A DNA stretch of 64,000 bases from Rubrobacter taiwanensis. GTDB taxonomy: Bacteria > Actinomycetota > Rubrobacteria > Rubrobacterales > Rubrobacteraceae. The notes under the pieces are model-generated. The model made no database searches. It had not been told where the DNA came from and was given only the letters and a program-made list of their open reading frames with translations. The stretch spans positions 1 to 64,000 of the forward strand of contig NZ_SKBU01000015.1 in the NCBI RefSeq assembly GCF_004337705.1, read 5' to 3'. Numbering within the stretch: the first letter of the stretch is position 1; each line of letters starts with the position of its first letter. Positions 45,383-56,065 of the stretch are shown here, one piece after another. Position numbers and translations under genes: made by a program.

Positions 45383-45978
45383 CTCTCCACCCCGGCGTAG
45401 CTGAGGCGGTGAACCCGGCAGGGACCGAGCTCGCACAGCGCCCGCCGGTGCTCGGGCGTCCCGTAGCCCGCGTGTCGCCCGAACCCGTACCCCGGGTAGC
45501 GCTCCCCGAGCGCACGCATCGCCCGGTCCCGCAACACCTTGGCGACCACGCTCGCCGCAGCCACGGCAGCACTCTCACCGTCCGCGCGCGGCAGCGCTAC
45601 TATTCCGTCCCCGAGACGCAGCCGACCATCCGCGAGGAAGCACCCGGCGTGGGACCTCAGGGCTGAGATAGCGCGCTCCAGGGCGGTCCGGTTCGCCGCC
45701 CCGAGCCCGTGCCGGTCCACCCACCAGGCCGGCAGCAGGACCGCACTCACCGCCGCGGCCCGCCCGAGCACCCCCCGGAACACCTCCTCGCGCCGCTCGC
45801 GGCTCAGGCGCTTGGAGTCGTTCAGAAGCGGGATCTCACGCTCGCCCAGGACCACCGCGGCCGCGACCAGCGGGCCGGCCCAGGCCCCGCGTCCGGCCTC
45901 GTCCGCTCCGCACAGCGGTCCCCCGCGCCCGGAGGACCAGGCCGCATCGAAGGCGTACAGGCAAGCGGGCCCGCCCAC
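45379..45978 (-). CDS. rnhB: Ribonuclease HII
   Basis: Removes RNA from RNA/DNA hybrids and single ribonucleotides. 199 residues with GADEAGRGAWAGPLVAAAVVL (catalytic Asp and Glu) and the later VAAASVVAKVLRD. GTG 45978 follows the rplS stop by 9 bases. Confidence 0.94.
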   Translation of the reverse strand: MGGPACLYAFDAAWSSGRGGPLCGADEAGRGAWAGPLVAAAVVLGEREIPLLNDSKRLSRERREEVFRGVLGRAAAVSAVLLPAWWVDRHGLGAANRTALERAISALRSHAGCFLADGRLRLGDGIVALPRADGESAAVAAASVVAKVLRDRAMRALGERYPGYGFGRHAGYGTPEHRRALCELGPCRVHRLSYAGVES

Positions 45979-45987
45979 GGCCCCCTC

Positions 45988-46314
45988 TTACCGGGCCCGC
46001 TTGACCCGGGCCTTCTTGCCGACCTTCTCCCGGATATAGTAGAGCTTCGCCTTGCGCACGTCCCCGCGCGAGACGACCTCTATCCTGGCGATCTTGGGCG
46101 AATGCAACGGGAAGATGCGCTCCACAAAGACCCCGAAGGAGTTCTTGCGCACCGTGAACGTCTCGCTCGGACCGCCGCCCTGCCGGGCGATACACAGCCC
46201 CTCGAAGACCTGGATGCGCTCGCGGTTGCCCTCGATCACCCGGTAATGTACCCGCACGGTGTCGCCCGGTCGGAAGTCTACGATGTTCCTGGAAGCCTGC
46301 TCGGTGGTGACCAT
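45988..46314 (-). CDS. rplS: 50S ribosomal protein L19
   Basis: Large-subunit protein at the subunit interface. 108 residues, typical: [40 protein letters not shown]. It follows trmD by 2 bases, in the standard rpsP-khpA-rimM-trmD-rplS order. Confidence 0.97.
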   Translation of the reverse strand: MVTTEQASRNIVDFRPGDTVRVHYRVIEGNRERIQVFEGLCIARQGGGPSETFTVRKNSFGVFVERIFPLHSPKIARIEVVSRGDVRKAKLYYIREKVGKKARVKRAR

Positions 46315-46316
46315 GG

Positions 46317-47027
46317 TTATACTCCTTTCGCTGAAGAAGTCTCGGTTCGGCTAGGACCTGCCCCCGAGAACCGCTCCCTGGCCCGGCGCTCCCGCCAGGC
46401 CCGGATCTCGGCGTGATTGCCGGATAATAGCACGTCGGGCACCCGGACTCCATCCCACTCGGCGGGCCGGGTGTACTGCGGCGGTCCCATGACTCCCTCG
46501 GCGGTGAAAGACTCGCCCTCCAGGCTCTCCCGGTTGCCCAGAACCCCCTCGTGCAGCCGGAAGACGGCGTCGGCCAGCGCAGCCGCGACGATCTCCCCCC
46601 CGGAGAGCACGAACTCGCCCAAAGAGACGGCCTCGGTGCACAGCTCGGTGCGCACCCGCTCGTCCACTCCCTCGTAGCGGCCGCAGATGACCGTAAGCTC
46701 CCCGGCATCCGCCAACTCGCGCACGTAACGCTGGTCCAGCCGGCGACCGGCGGGATCGGTGAGTATGACCCGCCGGTGCCGCCTCACCTCGCGGGGTGGC
46801 ATCCCGTAGACCTCCTCAAGCGCCCGGGCCACCACGTCGACCCGGATGACCATCCCGGCCCCGCCGCCGTAGGGCATGTCGTCCACACGCCCGGTCTCCG
46901 AGAACCGCCGCAGGTCGAAGGTGCGCAGCTCCACCACACCCCGCTCGAGGGCGCGGCCGACCACGCCCACCCTGACGGCGGCCTCAACGGCCTCGGGGAA
47001 CAGGCAGAAGACGTCTATCCGGGACAC
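46317..47027 (-). CDS. trmD: tRNA (guanine-37-N1)-methyltransferase
   Basis: SPOUT methyltransferase preventing +1 frameshifting. 236 residues: [24 protein letters not shown] and the trefoil-knot segment [18 protein letters not shown] 47027 is 10 bases after the rimM stop. Confidence 0.96.
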   Translation of the reverse strand: MSRIDVFCLFPEAVEAAVRVGVVGRALERGVVELRTFDLRRFSETGRVDDMPYGGGAGMVIRVDVVARALEEVYGMPPREVRRHRRVILTDPAGRRLDQRYVRELADAGELTVICGRYEGVDERVRTELCTEAVSLGEFVLSGGEIVAAALADAVFRLHEGVLGNRESLEGESFTAEGVMGPPQYTRPAEWDGVRVPDVLLSGNHAEIRAWRERRARERFSGAGPSRTETSSAKGV

Positions 47028-47037
47028 GGCCTCCCTC

Positions 47038-47523
47038 CTACCGGCTGGGCAGGAGGCGGACGATCACCACCCCCTTCTCAAGATCCACCTTAAGAACCTG
47101 CTCGGAGACGAAAGGCACCAGAACCTCGCGCCCGCCGTCCCGGATCACGAGCGTCTCGTGCGCCGGATTCTCCAGCACCCCGACCACCTCCCCGAGAGGC
47201 GCCCCGCCCTCCTCCACGGCCCTCAGCCCGATCAGCTCGTCGAAGTAGAACTCCTCGGGACCGAGCTCGTCCAGCTCCGTGCGCTCCAGAGCGAGCTCGG
47301 CACCGCGCAGCGCGGCGGCGGCATCCCGGCTCTCCACGCCCTCAAGATCCACCAGAAAGCCCTTCGGCGTCTTCCTCACCCGCACGATGCGCCGCCGCTC
47401 GCCATCGACCAGCGGCCTCACCCCCTCGCGCAGGTGGCGTCCGGAACCGGGGGCCGAGACCCGCAGGGTGCCGCGGACACCGTGCGGCGCGCGGACCACG
47501 CCGATCACGACCCTCTCCTCCAA
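47038..47523 (-). CDS. rimM: Ribosome maturation factor RimM
   Basis: 16S rRNA processing and 30S assembly factor. 161 residues: N-terminal barrel (VVIGVVRAPHGVRGTLRV) and C-terminal PRC-like barrel (EEFYFDELIGLRAVEEGG, VLVPFVSEQVLKVDLE). TTG 47523; 4 bases after khpA. Confidence 0.94.
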   Translation of the reverse strand: MEERVVIGVVRAPHGVRGTLRVSAPGSGRHLREGVRPLVDGERRRIVRVRKTPKGFLVDLEGVESRDAAAALRGAELALERTELDELGPEEFYFDELIGLRAVEEGGAPLGEVVGVLENPAHETLVIRDGGREVLVPFVSEQVLKVDLEKGVVIVRLLPSR

Positions 47524-47527
47524 GGCT

Positions 47528-47767
47528 CTAGTCTACGATCTCGACTATGACCTTCTTGCCGTAGCGGACGGCCGAGGCCTTCACGACGGTCCGGATAGCC
47601 CGGGCGATGCGCCCCTGCTTGCCGATCACCTTCCCTATGTCGTCCGGAGCGACCCGCAGCTCCAGTACCACCGTGGACTCCAGCTCCGTGGCCGTGACCT
47701 TCACGCCGTCGGGATCGTCCACGAGCGACTGAGCCAGAACTTCCAGCAACCTCTTCAACTGCGGCAT
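47528..47767 (-). CDS. khpA: KH-domain RNA-binding protein KhpA
   Basis: 79-residue single KH domain protein (APDDIGKVIGKQGRIARAIRT carries the GxxG loop as GKQG). KhpA acts with KhpB in RNA binding linked to cell elongation in other Gram-positive bacteria. Its place between rpsP and rimM is the standard one. Confidence 0.9.
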   Translation of the reverse strand: MPQLKRLLEVLAQSLVDDPDGVKVTATELESTVVLELRVAPDDIGKVIGKQGRIARAIRTVVKASAVRYGKKVIVEIVD

Positions 47768-47821
47768 CGGCCCTCCTCCATCACCGTGGCGGGCCCGCAG
47801 AGGATCAGCGTTTCCTATGAT

Positions 47822-48070
47822 CTATCTCTCCAGAGCGCCGGAGATCTGCAACAGCTTGCGGACCTGATCTGTCGGCTGCGCACCCTTGCTCAGCCACTCC
47901 CGGGCCTTCTCCACGTCGACCCGGATATCCGAGGGCTCCGTGCGCGGGTTGTAGGTCCCGATGCGGTCTATGAAACGCCCGTCTCTGGGGCTCCGCGAGT
48001 CTGCCACCACTATGCGGTAGAACGGGTTCTTCTTCGATCCGTGCCTGGCGAGTCGAATCTTAACCGCCAT
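47822..48070 (-). CDS. rpsP: 30S ribosomal protein S16
   Basis: Small-subunit protein. From ATG 48070 (GAGGTGA upstream) 82 residues: [20 protein letters not shown] and the [10 protein letters not shown] segment. The frame is open to 48094 but the first eight codons overlap the ribosome-binding site. Confidence 0.96.
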   Translation of the reverse strand: MAVKIRLARHGSKKNPFYRIVVADSRSPRDGRFIDRIGTYNPRTEPSDIRVDVEKAREWLSKGAQPTDQVRKLLQISGALER

Positions 48071-48090
48071 ACTACAGCTCACCTCCTGTC

Positions 48091-49416
48091 TCAACCTGTC
48101 CTGAAAGGAAGCCGGGGCATCCCCCTGCCCTTGCCCATCTGCCGCATCATCTTCTGCATCTGGTTGAACTGCTTGATGAGCTTCTGGACTTCCTGGGGAG
48201 AGGACCCGCTGCCGCGCGCTATCCTACGCACCCGGCTCTGGTTTTGCAACAGCTTGGGGTTGCGCCGCTCTTCCGGCGTCATGGAGGTGATCATGGCCTC
48301 CACCCGGTTGAGCACCCGGTCGTCTATCTCAACCCCCTGCAGCTGCTTGTTCAGCCCCGGGATCATGCCCAGAAGCCCCGAGAGAGGTCCCATCCTCTTG
48401 ACCATCTGCATCTGCTCCAGGAAGTCCTCGAACGTGAGCTTCCCGGCCATCAGCTTCTTGCCCTGCTTCTCGGCCTCGGCCTTATCTACCTGCTGCTCGG
48501 CCTTCTCGATGAGCGTCAGCACGTCTCCCATCCCCAGGATGCGGCCCGCCATCCGGTCCGGGTAGAAGTAGTCGAACTCGCTCATCTTCTCGCCCTCAGA
48601 GGCGAACTTGATGGGCCGCCCGGTCACCGAGACCACCGAGAGCGCCGCGCCGCCGCGGGCGTCACCGTCCAGCTTGGTCAGGATCATGCCGTCGAAGTCG
48701 GCGTACTCCTGAAAGGCCTGCGCCACCTCGACGGCGTTCTGACCCGTCACCACATCCAGAACCAGGAGCACCGAGTGCGGCCGCGCCGCCTTCCGAACCC
48801 GCTTGAGCTCCTCCATCATCTCCAGGTCCACGACCTGCCGGCCCGCCGTGTCTATGATGACGAAGTCGTAGCCGCCGTCGCGGGCGGCCCGGATGCCCCG
48901 TTCGGCGATCTCCTCCGGCGCGGGCTCAACACCCTCAGCGTAGACCGGCACGTTTATCTCCCGGCCGATCTGCTGCAGCTGCTCGACGGCCGCCGGCCGG
49001 TAGGTGTCGCACGCAACCATGAACGGCTGCTTGCCGAGCTTGCGCACGAACAGCGCCAGCTTGCCCGCCGCCGTGGTCTTGCCGTGCCCGTTGAGCCCCG
49101 CGAGCATCACGACCGTCGGCGGCCGGGAGGCGAAGCTGAGCTTGTGAGCCGAGCCGCCCATGAGCCGGGCCAGCTCCTCGTTTACGATCTTCACCACCTG
49201 CTGACCCGGCGAGAGCGCCTTCGAAACCTCCGCCCCCGTCGCCCGCTCGCGCACGTTGGAGACGAACTCCTTTACGACACCGTAGTTGACGTCGGCCTCC
49301 AACAGCGCGAGCCGGATCTCGCGCGTCACCTTCTTGACCTGATCCTCGGTCAGCGTCCCGGAGCCCCGGACGCCGTCCAGAGCCGTGTTCAGTCTCTCGC
49401 TTAATGTATCAAACAT
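48091..49416 (-). CDS. ffh: Signal recognition particle protein Ffh
   Basis: SRP54 GTPase for co-translational membrane targeting. 441 residues: N domain, G domain (GLNGHGKTT in place of the usual [26 protein letters not shown]) and a Met-rich M domain ([19 protein letters not shown]). It lies beside ftsY, its receptor. The 4.5S RNA gene is not seen here. Confidence 0.96.
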   Translation of the reverse strand: MFDTLSERLNTALDGVRGSGTLTEDQVKKVTREIRLALLEADVNYGVVKEFVSNVRERATGAEVSKALSPGQQVVKIVNEELARLMGGSAHKLSFASRPPTVVMLAGLNGHGKTTAAGKLALFVRKLGKQPFMVACDTYRPAAVEQLQQIGREINVPVYAEGVEPAPEEIAERGIRAARDGGYDFVIIDTAGRQVVDLEMMEELKRVRKAARPHSVLLVLDVVTGQNAVEVAQAFQEYADFDGMILTKLDGDARGGAALSVVSVTGRPIKFASEGEKMSEFDYFYPDRMAGRILGMGDVLTLIEKAEQQVDKAEAEKQGKKLMAGKLTFEDFLEQMQMVKRMGPLSGLLGMIPGLNKQLQGVEIDDRVLNRVEAMITSMTPEERRNPKLLQNQSRVRRIARGSGSSPQEVQKLIKQFNQMQKMMRQMGKGRGMPRLPFRTG

Positions 49417-49459
49417 GATTATTCCGCCCTGATCTTACATCCCCGCCGCGGAGTTTCAA

Positions 49460-50488
49460 CTACAGCTCCCCGAAGAGCGCCTCGGCGAACTGCCGGGCAT
49501 CGAAGGGGTGCAGATCCTCCACCTTCTCGCCGACGGAGATGAGCTTGATCGGTACGCCCACCTCGTCGGCGATGGCCAGCGCGATGCCGCCCCGGGCCGT
49601 GCCGTCCAGCTTGGTGAGCACCACCCCCGTCACCCCCACCGACTCCTTGAAGAGCCTGGCCTGCCGCAGCCCGTTCTGGCCGGTGGTTGCGTCCACCGTG
49701 AGCAGCACCTCGTGCGGCGCTCCGGGCATCTGGCGCTCGATTACACGCCGCACCTTCTCCAGCTCGGCCATCAGGTTGACCTTGGTGTGCAGCCTGCCCG
49801 CCGTGTCTATGATGAGGACGTCGGTGCCCTCCCGGCGGGCGGCGTCTACGGCATCATAGACCACGGCGGCCGCGTCCGCGCCCCGCTCGCGCGCGATGAC
49901 GGGCGCACCGGTCCGCTCGCCCCACAACTGCAGCTGCTCGATGGCCGCCGCCCGAAAGGTGTCCGCAGCGGCGAACATGACCTCGCCCGGCAGGTAGCGC
50001 GCCAGCTTGCCGATGGTAGTCGTCTTGCCGGTCCCGTTCACCCCGACCATCAGGATCACACTCGGCCTGTGCGAGAGATCCAGCGAAACGTCCCCCTCCA
50101 GCATCCGGGCCGTGATATCTACCATCAGCTCCCGCAGCTCCCGGCCGCTGGTTATGTTACGCTCCAACGCCCGCTGCTCCAGCTCCGCGACGAGCTTCGC
50201 CGTGGTGTTCACACCCACATCCGAGGAGATCAGAATCTCCTCGATCCGCTCCCAGAACTCCTCGTCCTCGGCGTCCCGGAACTCGGAGACCGCCGCGTTG
50301 AGCTGACCGACGAACGCCTGCCGGCTCTTATGCAGCCCCCGCCGCAGACGCCCGAACCACCCGGCCTCTTCCTGGACCCGCTCCGGCCCGGCGTCACCGG
50401 AGACCTCCTCGGTAGAGACCGAGCCCTCCTCGCGCCGCTCCTCTTCTTCAGTACCCCACTTGAAAAAGTTCCGCCAGGAACGCGCCAT
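49460..50488 (-). CDS. ftsY: SRP receptor FtsY
   Basis: GTPase docking the SRP at the membrane. From ATG 50488 342 residues: a short acidic A region (WGTEEEERREEG), N domain and G domain (GVNGTGKTTTIGKLA, DTAGRLHTKVNLM, TKLDGTARGG). The open frame further upstream overlaps smc and is not FtsY-like. Starts just after the smc stop. Confidence 0.95.
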   Translation of the reverse strand: MARSWRNFFKWGTEEEERREEGSVSTEEVSGDAGPERVQEEAGWFGRLRRGLHKSRQAFVGQLNAAVSEFRDAEDEEFWERIEEILISSDVGVNTTAKLVAELEQRALERNITSGRELRELMVDITARMLEGDVSLDLSHRPSVILMVGVNGTGKTTTIGKLARYLPGEVMFAAADTFRAAAIEQLQLWGERTGAPVIARERGADAAAVVYDAVDAARREGTDVLIIDTAGRLHTKVNLMAELEKVRRVIERQMPGAPHEVLLTVDATTGQNGLRQARLFKESVGVTGVVLTKLDGTARGGIALAIADEVGVPIKLISVGEKVEDLHPFDARQFAEALFGEL

Positions 50489-50489
50489 G

Positions 50490-53400
50490 CTATCCCTCTG
50501 CAACCTCTCCCGACAACCGCTTGGATACCACCGCAGATGCCCCCGAGGCGTCCACCGTGACGCCGTAGAGCACGTCCGCCGCAGCCATCGTACGTTTCTG
50601 ATGGGTGACCAGCACGAACTGGCCACCGGACCGGTAAGAGTCTACCACAGACAGAAAGCGGGCCAGATTCACGTCGTCCAACGCAGCCTCGGCCTCGTCC
50701 AGAATGCAAAAGACGCCCCGGCGCGCCAGGAAGATGCTGAAGAGATAGGAGAGCGCCAGAAGCGCCCGCTCCCCCCCAGAGAGCATGTGCAGCGGACGCC
50801 ACCCCTTGCGCCGCAGCCGGAGACCGATCTCTATCCCCTCCTCCGTGAGCTCCAGATCCCCCGACGCCTCGGCCATCATGCGCGGTATGATCTCCCGAAA
50901 CGCCGCCCGTATCCTCCGGAACGTGCGGTCGAAACGCTCCTTTAGCTCCCGATCTATCTCTTGTATTATGCGTTTTAGGTCTTCTGCGGCGGCTTCGGCA
51001 TCCCGGCGCTGGCCGGAGACGAATTCGTAGCGCCGGCGTTCCTCATCTTCCTGCGCGATGGCGAGCAGGTTCACGTCGCCGAATCGGTTGACCCGGCGCG
51101 CGAGCTCGCGGCGTTCTTTCTCGATCTCTTCCGGGAGGCTTTCGGACTCCTGTTGCGCTTCCTCGAGGGTGGCACCCCACTCGTCGGAGATCTCGGCCCG
51201 CGCCCGGCGGGAGCTCTCGTGCAGGCGTGAGAGCTCTTCCCGGGCCCGTTCCGCTTCGGCCCGAGCCCGGGCCAGCTCCCCGGCCGCCTCCAGCTGGAGA
51301 TTGGCGACGCGGTCTCTCTCCGATGAGGTCTCCCGCTGCCTCCGGGAGAGGCCATCCCGCTGCCGCCGCAGCTCGTCCAGCCGCCGGGTGAGCGTCCGGG
51401 AGGCGCGCTCTCCGGTCTGGAGGGCGCGCCGGGCGAGCTGGTGCAGCGCTCCGGGCTCGGAGTCGGCGAAGCGCTCAAGACGCCGGATACGCCGCGTGAG
51501 CCGCCGGTGCCGTTCGCGGGCCTGATCGCGGCGCAGTTGATCGCCGGTGAGCCGGGCGTCGAGCCTCTGGAGCCGCTCCCGGGATTTCTCCGCGGCCTTC
51601 TCGGCCCGCTTCAGATCTTCGGTCCCGGCCTGCAGCTCGCCGCGGCTCCGGGACAGCTCGCGCTTCAGGGAGGCGATCTCGCGCTCCAGTTCATCCAGCT
51701 CCTCCCGGATCCGGCCCGAGTGCGCCAGCTCCGACTCCAGCGTCCGCAACCTGCCCTCGACCCCGGCCCCGATCCGGTCGCTCAGGCGCCAGACCCTCTG
51801 GGAGACGGCGGAGAGCGCATCCCCGGTGACCATGATGCCGTCCAGCCTCCGCTCCGCGTCGCGGACCGTGTCCTGCAGGCTCCGCAGGCGCCCCCCGAGC
51901 TCCTCCCGGAGCAGGCGCAGGCGCTCCACGCCGGCCTCGAAGCGAGCCCGGCGGGAGAACTCGCCCTCCTCCACGCGGCGGCTCACGCTGGCGCGCGTGA
52001 TGCGCATGCCGTCCCGGGTGACCGCGATCCAGCCGTTCAGCCGGACCCGGGGGTTCGGCTCCTCGACCACGAAGAAGCTCCCGAGCAGGCTCTCTATGGC
52101 GTCGGCGTGCTCTCCCTTGAGGATCTGGACGCACTCGATCAGGGGCCGGCCGGGCGGGCGGCCGGCGACCCGCTCGGCGTCCAGCCGCACCGCGACGCGT
52201 TCACCGGCGGCCAGCGCACGCCGGCCGCCCTCCAGGCTCTCCACCATCACGCCGCCCGCCAGCTCGCCGAGTGCAGCCTCCACTGCCGCCTCGTAGCCCG
52301 GCAGAGCCCGGATGGAGTCTTCAAGCCGCGCTGCGCCCTCCCTTCTCCGGGGCTCCAGCGCGCGCACCTCGGCTTCGAGCCGTCCCACCACGGCCGCGAG
52401 CGCTCCCTCCCGCCGGTTCAGCTCCGCCGCGAGGCGCCGGGCGGTCCTGCGGGCGCGCGCCAGCCGTCCGGGGAGCGGCCCGCCCGTTCCCCTCCGGAGG
52501 GTGAGCGTATCCAGCTCTTCCCTGAGAGATGAGATGCGCCGCAGCAGGGGCTCCGGGAGGGGGTCCGGGGCATTCTCAAGCGCCCGGCGCAGCTTCTCGC
52601 GGCGGTCCAGCAGCCTCTGCAGCTCCCGCTTTAGGCGCTCGACTCCGGAGGCCGCGGCGGCGCTGCGGTCGCGTTCTTCCCGGAGGCGCTCCTCGGCCTC
52701 CTCCAGCGCCTGCCGCTCTCGGGAGTGGAGCCGCTCCAGACGCCGGACCCTCTCCTCCAGCTCCTCCGCGGCGCGGGCGGCGTTCTCCTGCTCCATCCCG
52801 AGCCGGTTCAGAGCCCGCTTGAGCCCCTCGCGCCGCGAGCCCGCGGCGGCGTGCCGGGCTGAGATCCGCTCGCCCCGCACCAGCTCCCCTGCCAGATCCC
52901 CCGAGACCCGTTCCAGACGCCTGATCGCGGCATCCAGCTCCCGGACGCCGGAGTCTAGGTCCCGCAGCGAGCGCTCCAGTTCCTCCCGGCGCGTCCGGAG
53001 TCTCTCCCCGCGCTCGAAGAGCTCGGCCACCCGCCGTTCACGGCGCCGCACCTCCTCTTCGCGTTCCCCGACGCCCCGGGTCGCCATCCGGTAGAGGTGC
53101 GCAAGAGAGAGCCGGCGCAGCCGGGATTCCAGCTCCCGGTACTCTCGCGCGGCGGCCGCCTCCTGCTCCATCTGCCGCAGCCGCCCGGCGACCTCTCGCT
53201 CCAGCTCCCGGCTGCGCTCCAGCCGCTCGGCCGCGCGCTCCAGCCGGCGGGCCGCCGCATGCCGCCGGCGGCGGTAGATGCCAAGCCCGGCGGCTTCCTC
53301 CAGCGCGCTGCGGCACGCCTCCGCCCCGCCGGAGACTATCGCGTCCACGGCTCCCTGCCGCAGGATGCTGTGCTGTCCGATGCCCGCCTCACCCGCCACG

Positions 53401-53774
53401 GCGCGCACGTCCTGCAGGCGGCTCCGGACACCGTTGATCCTGTACTCGCTCTCCCCCGAGCGCGTGAGGCGGCGGGTGAGCGCGACCTCCCGGTAGGGGA
53501 GCGAGATCTCACCCCCGCCGTTATCCAGCACCAGCGTCACCTCGGCGGCGCGGGCGGCGGGCAGCGTCTCGGAGCCGGAGAAGATCACGTCCGTCATCGT
53601 CCCGGCCCGCAGGACGTTCGGCCGCTGCTCGCCCAGCGCCCAGGCGACCGCGTCCGCGATGTTGCTCTTGCCCGACCCGTTGGGGCCCACCACGGAGGTG
53701 ATGCCACGCCCCAGCGGCATCCGGACCGGCCGGGCGAAGGTCTTGAACCCCTTGATATATATGGCCCGCAGCAT
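50490..53774 (-). CDS. smc: Chromosome segregation protein SMC (short-armed)
   Basis: Condensin ATPase. 1094 residues from ATG 53774: Walker A GPNGSGKSN near residue 32, coiled coil, hinge near residue 500, coiled coil, then the signature LSGGERALLALS and Walker B CILDEAEAALDD. It is about 80 residues shorter than usual SMCs, mainly in the arms. A TAAAAT box 9 bases before ATG and the lack of a ribosome-binding site suggest a near-leaderless start. The scpA/scpB partners are not in this window. A composition switch lies near 50965 in its 3' part. Confidence 0.94.
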   Translation of the reverse strand: MLRAIYIKGFKTFARPVRMPLGRGITSVVGPNGSGKSNIADAVAWALGEQRPNVLRAGTMTDVIFSGSETLPAARAAEVTLVLDNGGGEISLPYREVALTRRLTRSGESEYRINGVRSRLQDVRAVAGEAGIGQHSILRQGAVDAIVSGGAEACRSALEEAAGLGIYRRRRHAAARRLERAAERLERSRELEREVAGRLRQMEQEAAAAREYRELESRLRRLSLAHLYRMATRGVGEREEEVRRRERRVAELFERGERLRTRREELERSLRDLDSGVRELDAAIRRLERVSGDLAGELVRGERISARHAAAGSRREGLKRALNRLGMEQENAARAAEELEERVRRLERLHSRERQALEEAEERLREERDRSAAAASGVERLKRELQRLLDRREKLRRALENAPDPLPEPLLRRISSLREELDTLTLRRGTGGPLPGRLARARRTARRLAAELNRREGALAAVVGRLEAEVRALEPRRREGAARLEDSIRALPGYEAAVEAALGELAGGVMVESLEGGRRALAAGERVAVRLDAERVAGRPPGRPLIECVQILKGEHADAIESLLGSFFVVEEPNPRVRLNGWIAVTRDGMRITRASVSRRVEEGEFSRRARFEAGVERLRLLREELGGRLRSLQDTVRDAERRLDGIMVTGDALSAVSQRVWRLSDRIGAGVEGRLRTLESELAHSGRIREELDELEREIASLKRELSRSRGELQAGTEDLKRAEKAAEKSRERLQRLDARLTGDQLRRDQARERHRRLTRRIRRLERFADSEPGALHQLARRALQTGERASRTLTRRLDELRRQRDGLSRRQRETSSERDRVANLQLEAAGELARARAEAERAREELSRLHESSRRARAEISDEWGATLEEAQQESESLPEEIEKERRELARRVNRFGDVNLLAIAQEDEERRRYEFVSGQRRDAEAAAEDLKRIIQEIDRELKERFDRTFRRIRAAFREIIPRMMAEASGDLELTEEGIEIGLRLRRKGWRPLHMLSGGERALLALSYLFSIFLARRGVFCILDEAEAALDDVNLARFLSVVDSYRSGGQFVLVTHQKRTMAAADVLYGVTVDASGASAVVSKRLSGEVAEG
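50965..50970 (-). promoter_or_regulatory. Intragenic CATAAT at a composition flip in smc
   Basis: GTATTATGC at 50963-50971 (codons Ile-Ile-Gln). + strand counts: 23 G/41 C in 50851-50950, 34 G/31 C in 50971-51070. Could supply ftsY-ffh transcription, about 480 bases downstream; no -35 seen. Confidence 0.35.
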
Positions 53775-53800
53775 CAACGCGGCATTTTACTAGCAATCGG

Positions 53801-53833
53801 AGGAGAAAGAGAAAAGGGCTGCAAACGGCCCTT
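53801..53833 (-). terminator. Intrinsic terminator after rnc
   Basis: On the - strand the arms AAGGGC (53833..53828) and GCCCTT (53819..53814) form a 6-bp stem with an 8-base loop, followed by a T-rich run (53813..53801, interrupted by C). It lies between the rnc stop (53850) and the smc start, so it separates the fab-rnc genes from smc-ftsY-ffh. Confidence 0.6.
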
Positions 53834-53849
53834 CTTCGAAGGGGAGGCC

Positions 53850-54509
53850 CTACGCTCCGACGTGAATCTCCACCGGCGAGCGCACCGAGGGGCGCGCCCC
53901 CAGGATCTCCAGCGCCGCCCGGGCTGCGGCCTGCTCGCTCTCCTTGATGGAGTGCCCCCTCCCGGAGGCGACCTCCCGGCCGTTCACCGAAACGGCGGAG
54001 ACGAACTCCGGCCGGTGCGGTGGACCGTGCTTGGAGCGCACCCGGTAGGTGGGCCGCAAACCCTCGGCCTGCAGCGTCTCCTGCAGGAGCGTCTTCCAGT
54101 CCCGCAGCTCCTCGGTATCCACCTCGGCCGGGTTAAAGATCTCATCTATCGTGCGGTAGACGAGCTCCGGATCTATCAGGTACGCCGCCCCGATGATCGC
54201 CTCCACCGTGTCGGCGATCACCGAGTCGTTGATGACCGAGCTCTCGATCAGTTCCTCTATCCCTTCGCTCCGGCCGACCTCCGCCAGCGAGGACTTGCGC
54301 ACCAGGTGCGCCCGGATGCGCGTGAGATCCCCCTCCAGAAGCTCCGGGTAGGCATGGAAGACCAGCTCCGCCACCCGCGCCCCCAGGATCGAATCCCCCA
54401 GGAACTCCAGCCGCCCGTTCGAGTCGTACGGGTCGGCGACGCTGGGGTGGGTGAGCGCCCGCTGGCGGAGCGGCTCCGGAAGTATCCCTATGAGTTCTCT
54501 TATCGACAC
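53850..54509 (-). CDS. rnc: Ribonuclease III
   Basis: Double-strand RNA endonuclease for rRNA processing. From GTG 54509 219 residues: NGRLEFLGDSILGARVAELV (catalytic acids), DTVEAIIGAAYL, and a C-terminal dsRNA-binding domain (GRGHSIKESEQAAARAALE). No ribosome-binding site is obvious; the start is 13 bases after the fabF stop. Confidence 0.94.
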   Translation of the reverse strand: MSIRELIGILPEPLRQRALTHPSVADPYDSNGRLEFLGDSILGARVAELVFHAYPELLEGDLTRIRAHLVRKSSLAEVGRSEGIEELIESSVINDSVIADTVEAIIGAAYLIDPELVYRTIDEIFNPAEVDTEELRDWKTLLQETLQAEGLRPTYRVRSKHGPPHRPEFVSAVSVNGREVASGRGHSIKESEQAAARAALEILGARPSVRSPVEIHVGA

Positions 54510-54522
54510 TATGTAATAGAGC

Positions 54523-55767
54523 TTACCGCACGCTGGAGAATGCCACAACCACGTTGTGTCCCCCGAAGCCCATCGAGTTGCTGAACGCCGCCTCCAGCTC
54601 CGGCGCCTCCCGGGCTTCTCCCGCCACGTAGTCGAGCCTCTCGCAGTCCTCGGCCAAATTCTCCAGGTTTATGGTCGGCGGCACGACTCTCTCCTTGAGC
54701 GCCAGGGCGCACATGATCCCTTCCGTGGCCCCGACCGCGCCGAACGAGTGTCCCGTCATGGACTTGGTGGCCGAGACCAGCGCGTGCGGCACGACGCGGG
54801 CGATGGCCTTGCTCTCCGGCCCGTCCCCGGTAGGGGTCGCGGTGGCGTGAGCGTTGACGTGTCCGATCTGCTCCGCCGAGAGCCCGGCATCCTCAAGACA
54901 CAGCCGCATCGCCCGTTCCACACCCCGTCCCTCCTCGTCGGGCGCGGTGATGTGGTAGGCGTCGGTGCTGCGTCCGTACCCGGCCACGGCGGCCAGCGGC
55001 TCGGCGCCGCGCCGCTCGGCGTGCTCCGGGCTCTCCAGCACTACGGCTCCCGCGCCCTCGCTCATCACGAAGCCGTCGCGGTCGCGGTCGAACGGGCGGC
55101 TCGCCCGGTGCGGCTCGTCGTTGCGCCGGGAGATGGCCCGGATGGCGCAGAAACCAGCCATGGACAGGGGGGTTATCGGGGCTTCGGAGGCCCCCGCTAT
55201 GACGATGTCGGCATCCCCGCGCCGGATCATCTCCAACCCCTCGGCGATCGCCTCCCCACCGGTGGCGCAGGCCAGCACCGGACACTGCGTCGGGCCGGTC
55301 GCCCCGAGCATGATCGCCAACTGCCCGGCGGCCATGTTGGGGACCATCATCGTGATCATGAACGGGCTGACCCTCCCCGGCCCCCGTTCGTGCATCACGC
55401 GGTATTCCCGCTCCCAGGTCGAGAGCCCCCCGATGCCGCTCCCCATGACTATAGCCGTGCGCTCCGGATTCTTCCGGATCGCCTCCGCAACCCCAGCCTC
55501 CTCGACCGCCTGAATCCCGGCGGCGATGCCAAACTGGGCGAATCGGTCCATCCGCCGGGCCTCCTTCCTGGACATAAAATCCAGCGGATCGAAGTCCCGG
55601 CACTCGCCCGCGATGTGCGAGGGGAAGGGCGTCGGATCGAAGAGCGTGATCTCCCCGATACCGCTCTTGCCGTGCAGGGCAGCGTCCCAGAAGGCCTCCG
55701 TGCCGGTCCCCAGCGGGGTGACGGCCCCGGTGCCGGTTATGAGGGCGTGACCGTTGCCGCCGGTCAC
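54523..55767 (-). CDS. fabF: 3-oxoacyl-[acyl-carrier-protein] synthase II
   Basis: Elongating condensing enzyme of type II fatty acid synthesis. 414 residues with the active Cys in [14 protein letters not shown] and the two His in [11 protein letters not shown] and [16 protein letters not shown] 55767 overlaps the acpP stop (GTGA). Confidence 0.95.
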   Translation of the reverse strand: MTGGNGHALITGTGAVTPLGTGTEAFWDAALHGKSGIGEITLFDPTPFPSHIAGECRDFDPLDFMSRKEARRMDRFAQFGIAAGIQAVEEAGVAEAIRKNPERTAIVMGSGIGGLSTWEREYRVMHERGPGRVSPFMITMMVPNMAAGQLAIMLGATGPTQCPVLACATGGEAIAEGLEMIRRGDADIVIAGASEAPITPLSMAGFCAIRAISRRNDEPHRASRPFDRDRDGFVMSEGAGAVVLESPEHAERRGAEPLAAVAGYGRSTDAYHITAPDEEGRGVERAMRLCLEDAGLSAEQIGHVNAHATATPTGDGPESKAIARVVPHALVSATKSMTGHSFGAVGATEGIMCALALKERVVPPTINLENLAEDCERLDYVAGEAREAPELEAAFSNSMGFGGHNVVVAFSSVR

Positions 55768-56009
55768 GCGGGCTGGTTCTCCATCACGTAATCAACCGCC
55801 TCCTCGACGGTCGTGATCTTCTCGGCCTCCTCGTCCGGGATCTCCATGCCGAACTGCTCCTCCAGCTCCATGATGAGCTCGACGAGGTCCAGCGAGTCGG
55901 CCTCCAGATCCTCCCGGAAGGAGGATTCGGGGGTTATCTCGCTCTCGTCTATCCCGAGCCGGTCGGCGGAGATCTCCCGGATCTTCTCGAACACCTCTTC
56001 TCTCGTCAT
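55764..56009 (-). CDS. acpP: Acyl carrier protein
   Basis: Carries growing acyl chains on phosphopantetheine. From ATG 56009 (AGGAG 8 bases upstream) 81 residues; acidic, with the modified Ser in [18 protein letters not shown]. Lies between fabG and fabF as usual. Confidence 0.96.
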   Translation of the reverse strand: MTREEVFEKIREISADRLGIDESEITPESSFREDLEADSLDLVELIMELEEQFGMEIPDEEAEKITTVEEAVDYVMENQPA

Positions 56010-56065
56010 ACAGGGTCTCCTTGTCAACGCTTCCTCTCGCTAGCTGCGTAGTGTAACCCAAAAGA